A program made the translations under genes and the position numbers. 64,000 bases of DNA from Punctularia strigosozonata HHB-11173 SS5. Its lineage: Eukaryota; Basidiomycota; Agaricomycetes; Corticiales; Punctulariaceae. The notes below the pieces were generated by a model. That model was not told where the DNA came from. It saw only the letters and a list, made by a program, of their open reading frames with translations, and did no database searches. Positions 58,139 through 64,000 of the stretch are shown piece by piece; the first letter of the stretch is position 1; the number at the start of each line of letters is the position of its first letter. The DNA is taken from the NCBI RefSeq assembly GCF_000264995.1, contig NW_006767435.1:364042-428041 (forward strand). The letters are read 5' to 3'.

Positions 58139-60471
58139 CTAACTAGGGAAGTCGCTGTTTCGATATTTTCCGACTCGGCGCTGGCGTGTGTAACGATGCC
58201 TTTGCAAGAGCATCATCAGGCCATCTGGCTTCCATACTATCGAGCCGTCCCGCGCAAGACTGTACCGCGACTCGAGATGCACGTCCATCAATCTGTGGTG
58301 GTTTGAGCAGGGATGGTTTCCGCCGGTCGCGACATCCGCGCTGAAAACGTCAGCTGATGTCGAGGCAAGAAGACACGCAGCGCTGTGCCCAGTCAGCATG
58401 TTCATCCCAGATCGAGGCGACGCACCTTGCTGCATACGCAAAGAGTGCGACAACGTCAACCCGTGGCCGTATCAGCTGCGGATCTCTGGCTACACATCGG
58501 AGAGACGGCGATGGACAGAGGCTTACTTTCTTTCCGGTAACAGCCTCAACCGGCCTCTAGATGTAAGGCTTGTCGTGAAATTTTTAGTGGCCATACCCTG
58601 AGACAAGGAAAAATGCACCTGCTTTTCGTCTCTATAAAAGCCAGTCGGCCTGTCCGCACAAGCTGAAGAACACGCACCTTTGGAAGCGAACGTTGTGTGA
58701 ACGCCAGTCAGCGATCCCCAGAAAAAAGGAGCAGGCACGCAGCTCGTAGCTGTCCATGTTAATCGCAGCTTATGTGAGCAAATCCAGAGGGGGGAACAAA
58801 CACGCACACGCGACGTTCATCCGGAAAACAGCAGTCAGCGAGCCTATGAAGAGGGAGATGGCACATCATCTTGCTCCGCGCCCCTCTGTAAATGGCAGTC
58901 CGTTGCATCAGAAAGAAATGAAACCACTCACCTTTTACGATACACCATAAAGCACCCACCTGTGACTAGATCGATGGAGACGAGAATCAGTATGCGAATG
59001 CAGAGAAAACGAGCGTGCGCCTCTAACCATAACTCTCTGAACATGACACTCAGTAAGCCCACTTGGAGTAAACGAGCACGCACCTTGGACAGAGACCGCT
59101 GGAAGCAAGAGTCGACTCCATACCGAGCAACCGATCACACACACACCTTGTTCGTCGTTTCTGTGAGAGGCAGATTGCTCGGAAGACGGAGACAAACCAA
59201 GGAGTCCGGATGCGACGTGCCTAATGGAGAATAAAGCGCATAAACGACTCAGTAACTTCACGGGACTCAGCGAGATATCATGAGCATAGCGAGACGAATC
59301 ACAACGGACGTAGTACTTTCGTCTTCGCGACAACGACAACTGACAGTGACCTGCGGGGATGTATCAGCATCTGAAGAAACATACACAGAGACGTACCACA
59401 GCAGGGTGTTATGTCAAAGACATCATCGTGCTCACGGCATCAAGGACCGCACTCCTCGCAAATTGCTCTAGAGAGTCAGCCTGAGCACTCTTGGCAACTG
59501 ACTCGCACCTCGTCACGGTTTCCTGAAGGCGTCGGTGAGCGTACTTTATGGATCATTCGGACGTACCTTGAGCAATCTATCGCGCGTCTCAATTCGATCT
59601 GCATAAGCTTCAGTGACTAAAGAAGTCGCGAAGACTTACTTTTTACACGGAAGACAATGTCTGACGTAGGGCTGTATCGTAGTGTGCGCTCCTTTTCCTT
59701 GTCAGTATATATGAGGATCTTGAATGAGAGTTGATCGTTGCCGCATGATGGAGGTTGAAGAGAGAGCAGTTTATGTATTCCAACTCACCGCGCACGCACC
59801 CTTTATACAGGACGCGGGAGAAGATCTTGAATTATTGCGCGAATGGAAAATGTAGAGTATCCGCTTGACGTGCGGAACGGTGTACACCTCTGGGTTCCCG
59901 CAGGGATGTGAAGCTCGTGAAGGGACGAGCGATACCAAGGAGAGCACAGCTCTTCCAAAGTAGGCAATGAAGCATCCAAATGTGGAGAATAGGGGGTGGA
60001 CCCAGTTCCGCGGAAGCCCCCTGACTTGCCGGAATAGGCGCACGAGGATCCAAACGTTGTCGAAACGGGCGGCTCGACTAAATTCAGCCATGCAATCGAC
60101 GGATCCAAGGACGCGACGACGCGACAATGCTCCGGCCGATTCCCACCTCCCTACCGACAACTCGCGAACGGGCTGGCGCGAGCCCGGACAGTGTAGTTGC
60201 ACGGGGCCTTTCAGCTCCCGCATGATTTTGTGTCATTGCGAAGGGCGCGTATACTGCAGCTGATGCAAGAAGAGAACACGCTGCCAGAGCGATCACAGAC
60301 AGTGTCTATAAGTACTCAGTCCGGTATATAAGCAGCATGTGAGTAATATACTCGGGAGTTGTCGTGCCTATAGTGTCGGGTGCAGTACGGTGAGTAGGGA
60401 CCACGAACTCGTCGGTCATATTGCAGGCTTTGAGGTTGAAGTGCCAGAAAGACGCATCGACGAAGGCTCAT
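58139..60471 (-). CDS. Putative micro-exon gene of unknown function
   Basis: I do not recognise a family. The minus strand shows repeated intron-like units with strong donors, mostly AAG|GTGCGT or similar, and YAG acceptors, most with a CTGAC/CTGAT/CCGAC box 9-15 nt upstream. Good examples: 59639-59599, 59566-59523, 59508-59468, 59396-59351, 59146-59099, 59083-59037, 58931-58886, 58677-58632 and 58425-58383. They isolate exons as short as 13-15 nt (58631-58619, 59522-59509, 59098-59084). The last exon could be open from 58382 to a stop at 58139 and reads AACLLASTSADVFSADVATG. Upstream, a TATA box at 60530-60524 precedes an ATG at 60471 (MSLRRCVFLALQ). A 48-nt intron then leads in phase to TLSVIALAACSLLASAAVYA, a hydrophobic, signal-like stretch. 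The full chain from start to stop was not resolved, so gene limits and product are tentative. Confidence 0.4.
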
Positions 60472-60523
60472 CTGAGTCGTCAATCGTTTCGACGTCCAGG
60501 CGCAACAACTAGCGCGTTTCGAG

Positions 60524-60530
60524 TTATATA
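60524..60530 (-). promoter_or_regulatory. TATA box of the putative micro-exon gene
   Basis: TATATAA on the minus strand, about 55 nt before the ATG at 60471, the same spacing as in the mannosidase genes. Confidence 0.4.
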
Positions 60531-60643
60531 CGATAATCCACCGCATCGCCGTGCTTGCGCGGAATCTGTGAGCATCGCATGCGTTCCATCATATTTTACA
60601 AGTAGAGTACGAAAGGTACATATCGAAATTTCTTCCACGCGCT

Positions 60644-61256
60644 CTATCTGTCGAGCTTCCACGCGTTCTCCTTAATCAGCTTTTCGCGCTCCAGAAGGTA
60701 TTTCCCTGCAATCCAAACTATAGTCACGCCATAGCACACAGCATGCGGACCAACACGACGAGCCTTCTTTGTATTTCTGTGAGGCCTCCGCCGCCTTCAT
60801 GTAGTACCACCCGAGGCGGTCGTTACAGCCTACGCAGTACACATCTGCCACGGTGTGCACTCCGGTACTGGACACGCGCTTCAGTCTTCGTGGCAACAAC
60901 CGACGCAGCTGATACGAGAGACATACAGGAGTTGCCTGTCCTCTTTCTTCCCTAACCTAACGTTGGTGGCCGAGTGTAGCAGGAAGCCGCGCCCGTCGCG
61001 TCCGGAAAACGCCTTGCTGATCAGCTCATCTTGAAGGGCCTGATTACCCCGCAGCGGTATAGAAGCCCGAACGGAGTGCGATAGAGAGACCAAAGATACG
61101 AGACCCAACCGCTTTTCAATCGCGGATGATCAACGAAAAGTACCGGCGGTAGGGACTGACGATGACGGCGGAGCAATGGCAGGTAAACGTCGGATGGTCT
61201 TCGTATACTAACGCGACCGGCTGCTTCGCGTCTGGGTTCCCGTTCGAGGTTGTCAT
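60644..61256 (-). CDS. Yippee-like zinc-binding protein
   Basis: Yippee proteins are small conserved eukaryotic zinc-binding proteins with roles in cell-cycle and stress regulation; the mechanism is unclear. Exons: 61256-61161, 61039-60927, 60867-60764 and 60705-60644. The protein starts [20 protein letters not shown], then [12 protein letters not shown] joined to [70 protein letters not shown] and NAWKLDR-stop. The spacing from the second Cys to the GxxG segment matches family members. The first zinc knuckle reads C-x-C (TCHC), where the family has C-x2-C. The last intron must start with GC (GAAG|GCTCGT) to keep the conserved C-terminus; the nearby GT donor would shift the frame. About 120 residues, normal length. 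Confidence 0.87.
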
Positions 61257-61486
61257 TCTAAGCAACGGTTTGGTGAACGCGACTCATCCGGGTGGAGATT
61301 GTCAGTGACACTGTCAGTGGCAAGTCACTGGTCAGTGGGAGCAGTGCACGAGTAGTCGCATGACCGGCATTCGCCGCACCTTCTGCCGCGGCGGCGCACT
61401 TATGTAATAGCTCACCATCGCCATATCTCCTTCAGGCTTCGGCGCCTCAGGCCTGGGGTAGCAAGCTATACAACGCCGCACGAAGC

Positions 61487-61494
61487 TATATAAT
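61487..61494 (+). promoter_or_regulatory. TATA box of the gene at 61550
   Basis: TATATAAT lies about 60 nt upstream of the ATG at 61550, matching the promoter spacing of other genes in the window. Confidence 0.5.
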
Positions 61495-61549
61495 ATCCCG
61501 CGGATGTCCATGAGGGCCTGTACTCTCGTTACCGTCTGTGCATGCTGCC

Positions 61550-62737
61550 ATGGCCGCGGCCGAGGTCTACGCACAACAGCTCTACCGACTCGGGCATGGG
61601 CTGTCTGCATGGGAACCCGAACATGAGGTCCAGATTGGAGATGTCGGTTTCATCCAGGACGGCCGATTCATCAAACTTTTCAATGCGACTCGAGCAGAGA
61701 ACGATCCTTGCCAACGGCTCGGCGTGCCGCCGTACTTCACCCCCCTCGACCTTCCCGCTCATCTGAGAGATGACCCGTACAAATACTTCGATCCTATGGT
61801 CCTTCACACGAGGAGCGTGAAGAACGTCCAAGTCGATATCGACTCATCGAAGTGCGCATGTGTGGATTTACGCCAAGCAACCGGTGCTGATTTTTTTTTT
61901 CCTGCAGTGCGTCCCTCATACCTTTTGGGGCCGGATTTCGATTCGAATGCTGCAATGACCTCGGAGCCGTGCTCGTACTCAAGCAGAAGGCCATGCGGCA
62001 GAATCTCAGGGACAGCCGCGTCGTCCGCCAATACATACGAGACAACGTCGACAGCTGGTACGAGTTCGCGAACGATCTCGGGTTCCGGGTCTCGGAAGGC
62101 GACATATTCATGGTGCGAGGATGCGACAAGACTTCGGAATGGGCCGTCGCCGCGTTCGCGGAACGGAGCGCGGACGCGGGCATATCCTTCAACGGCGGCT
62201 ACGTCGTGGACGCCGGGGTTCGGGTCGCGGTGACGGGCTCTTGGGGTTGGTTTTGCTCTGCCGAGCATCGCTCTGGACCGGAGACCGCCAAGGACCCTGC
62301 CGAGTTCGATCAAACGGTGTTCATCCGAGTCTGGAAGTTTCGCCGGTTTCCGTTCCGGATACCTACACGCATATCGGCCGCGGCGGAGCCGCGGGACGGT
62401 TTCTTCGATGGCTCCGACGGCGACTGCAGCGCTGACTGGGGCAGCGACGGAAGCAGTCCTTCCAGCGAAGTGGCCATCAAACTGGATCCGAGCACGATCA
62501 AGGTCAGAATCTCCATGGCTTGCACCGTCACCGGTGTCATTCACGGCGCTGCAGGCCAAACATCCTTTGGATTTCTTGCTCCATCACATGTTCGAGGTCG
62601 GCACCACCCGGATGTGCTCCCTTCGCTTTCAGCTGATAGAGCCACCCTAGAGCGGGACCGTCAGCTTTGCCATCGCGACCGACGATGATCTATATTCGCT
62701 GTTCAACGTAATTTCTATGTCCCGCAACAATGGTTGA
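61550..62737 (+). CDS. Agaricomycete-type hypothetical protein (LGHGxxxWxPE family)
   Basis: A lineage-restricted family with many copies in mushroom genomes and no known function. The ATG at 61550 is chosen because AEVYAQQLYRLGHGLSAWEP and EVQIGDVGFIQDGRFIKLFN are the typical start; an upstream GTG is ignored. Exon 1 runs to about 61854 (VKNVQVDIDSS). An intron with a T10-rich acceptor tract leads to about 61907, joining as NASLIPFGAGFRFEC. The second exon continues DLGAVLVLKQKAMRQNL, DSWYEFANDLGFRV, DIFMVRGCDKTSEWAVAAF and GYVVDAGVRVAV. After IKLDPSTIK, at least one intron should lead to the usual family end VSFAIATDDDLYSLF, with a stop at 62735-62737. The splice between 62500 and 62655 is not firmly resolved. 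No membrane segment is seen. Confidence 0.72.
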
Positions 62738-62982
62738 CGAACGCTGACCCTGCTCCAGGAAGTACCGCCATTGAATGAACTACCATCAATGCTTAACAGT
62801 CAAAATATCGGCGTGCATGTGGATGTTCAAGGAGGTCGGTCTCATGAAGATGAGCTGTGTGATCAGCCTTACGCTTTTCGCAGTGGCAAGCATCCGTAGA
62901 GTAGCGGCAAGCAGCCGTACGGAAAATGAACGAGAGCAAGTTGACGCGCCAGCAGTCGGCACCCTTACGAATGCACCGATGA

Positions 62983-63899
62983 CGTGGGAGCCAAGCAGCA
63001 GGTTTGTGCCATCTTCGCATACGCATCGATTCGTGGTTGAGCGCCTCTCCCGCAGCGCTCAAGAAACAGGAGTTCAACTATGTTCGATCGTATTGTTGGG
63101 TGCCGGAGGCGTTGGTAAGACGGCTATAGTTTGTCAGGTATGCTCTCCTGCCTCACACCACGGCAGTGACGCTGACGACGTTATCATAGTATGTGCACGA
63201 ATATTTTTCAGGCGAGTTGTATGATTTTCACCGGTTGCGCTTGGCTCATTTGTTTCGGCAGATGTAAGGAGGTCCAGATATAAGCAGTTGACAGCTGATA
63301 ACCTATACACAGCTATACGACCCTACAATAGAGGACACGTATATTAAGGTAACGACTGTGGACAGTGTTCCATGTACCGTTGAGGTGGTCGACACAGCAG
63401 GACAAAGTAAGTACGATCGATTGTTCCGGGACTTTGGCTGACAAGGGGTCCAAGGCGAGTACATGCCCATCACCGAACAGTGGATCAAGTGAGTTTTCCT
63501 GTCATGTGGTCGAAAACGCGTCTCTCATGATATCGCAGGCTCGGACAAGCGTTCATCCTTGTTTACGATATTACCTCTCGAGCAAGCTTCGAGCAGCTGC
63601 GCATTTTCCGAGGATATATGCTGAAGCATCGACGTTCTCTGCCATCGTGCATGCTCGTCGGAAACAAGTGCGAGCGTGCGTTGCAGCGGGAGGTACCAAC
63701 AGAAGAAGGGCAAGAGATGGCCCAGAGCTTCGGGTGCCCTTTTGTGGAGGTTTCTGCCAAGACGGCGTGGGGTGTTCCTACGCTTTTCGAAAACTTCGTC
63801 CGCATTTTACGCTTAAAGCCCGTTGACGAACGTTCCTCTACATCGCGCCGATTGTCAAGGTCGTTTAGGTCAAGGAAGAGCGGATGCGTTCTTATGTGA
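62983..63899 (+). CDS. Divergent Ras-like small GTPase (start and one junction uncertain)
   Basis: Membrane-anchored GTP/GDP switch. The P-loop exon ends SIVLLGAGGVGKTAIVCQ near 63137; the ATG at 62983 (MTWEPSSRF) is the nearest in-frame start, but a spliced leader is possible. The next piece, after ATCATAG, reads YVHEYFSG. The switch I exon from 63313 gives LYDPTIEDTYIKVTTVDS and VEVVDTAGQ. Then SEYMPITEQWI and LGQAFILVYDITSRASFEQL follow. The NKxD motif reads GNKCE, with Glu in place of Asp, and SAK is present (VEVSAKTAWG). The C-terminus is basic and ends CVLM, a CAAX box with stop at 63897-63899. I could not find a GT-AG intron that joins YVHEYFSG to LYDPTIED in frame, so this junction may use a non-GT donor or the gene may be damaged. 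No other family fits. Confidence 0.75.
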
Positions 63900-64000
63900 T
63901 GGACGGTCACAATCGTTCTCCAGTGTATCGATACATCGTGTCGCAACGCAGTCAAATACGTGCCACGGATGGTTTGTTTGTGCAGCAACGCGGCGCCATG

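Noticed and set aside
59744-59807. Second TATA box (59802-59807) with an ATG 56 nt downstream as start of the micro-exon gene
   Set aside because: The ATG frame (MRQRSTLIQDPHIY) hits a stop after 14 codons with no donor before it, so the start at 60471 is preferred, although an internal promoter is not excluded.

Overview
The window comes from a filamentous basidiomycete, most likely an agaricomycete. Coding sequence is cut by many short GT-AG introns, mostly 41-70 nt, often with a CTGAC/CTAAC-like branch point. Spacing between genes is tight. Several families are characteristic of this group: paired DUF6697-type genes, the GHGYPLW-like hypothetical family, TPR-CHAT proteins and jelly-roll/one-TM proteins. 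I count 22 genes. No IS element, CRISPR array, rRNA or convincing tRNA is present. All assignments come from reading the sequence and recalling families; no database search was run.

Layout. 1-746 (-): 5' part of a ZNHIT3/Hit1-like HIT zinc-finger gene. 1383-9554 (+): two tandem secreted GH2 beta-mannosidase genes. 10192-12998 (+): NIPA-type Mg transporter with a long hydrophilic tail. 13647-17999 (+): two tandem DUF6697-type genes. 18913-~20800 (-): one-TM protein with jelly-roll-like ectodomain. 22164-23400 (-): protein with two RING-like fingers and an IFI6/IFI27-like hydrophobic tail. It sits head-to-head with 24104-27879 (+), a TPR-CHAT protease-like gene carrying an in-frame stop. 29651-32667 (-): GMC-type flavin oxidoreductase with a large helical insertion in its FAD fold, flanked by a degenerate direct repeat. 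34181-36115 (+): BSD-domain (Dos2-like) protein. 36498-41131 (-): very large low-complexity nuclear protein, divergent from 41353-41736 (+), a 65-residue complex I NDUFB2-like subunit. ~42740-43599 (+): intradiol dioxygenase. ~43806-48868 (+): hybrid histidine kinase. 49273-50470 (+): ribosomal protein eS8. 50991-55113 (+): SET9/Suv4-20 H4K20 methyltransferase. 55500-57389 (-): DHA2-type MFS transporter. 58139-~60471 (-): an unrecognised locus that looks like a gene built of micro-exons. 60644-61256 (-): Yippee-like protein. 61550-62737 (+): agaricomycete-type hypothetical family. ~62983-63899 (+): divergent Ras-like GTPase.

Most of the window is ordinary housekeeping and metabolic content: hemicellulose degradation, aromatic-ring cleavage, Mg transport, translation, respiration and chromatin. 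Three places stand out. The first is the divergent pair of a RING-RING-ISG12-like gene and a TPR-CHAT gene, which resembles the parts list of a cell-death or immunity module. The second is the 58.1-60.5 kb locus, where a series of 13-34-nt candidate exons ending mostly in AAG|GTGCGT alternate with 41-58-nt introns. The third is the GMC oxidoreductase, whose nucleotide-binding fold is split by about 165 helical residues. Where a gene end or a splice junction could not be resolved, the entry says so.
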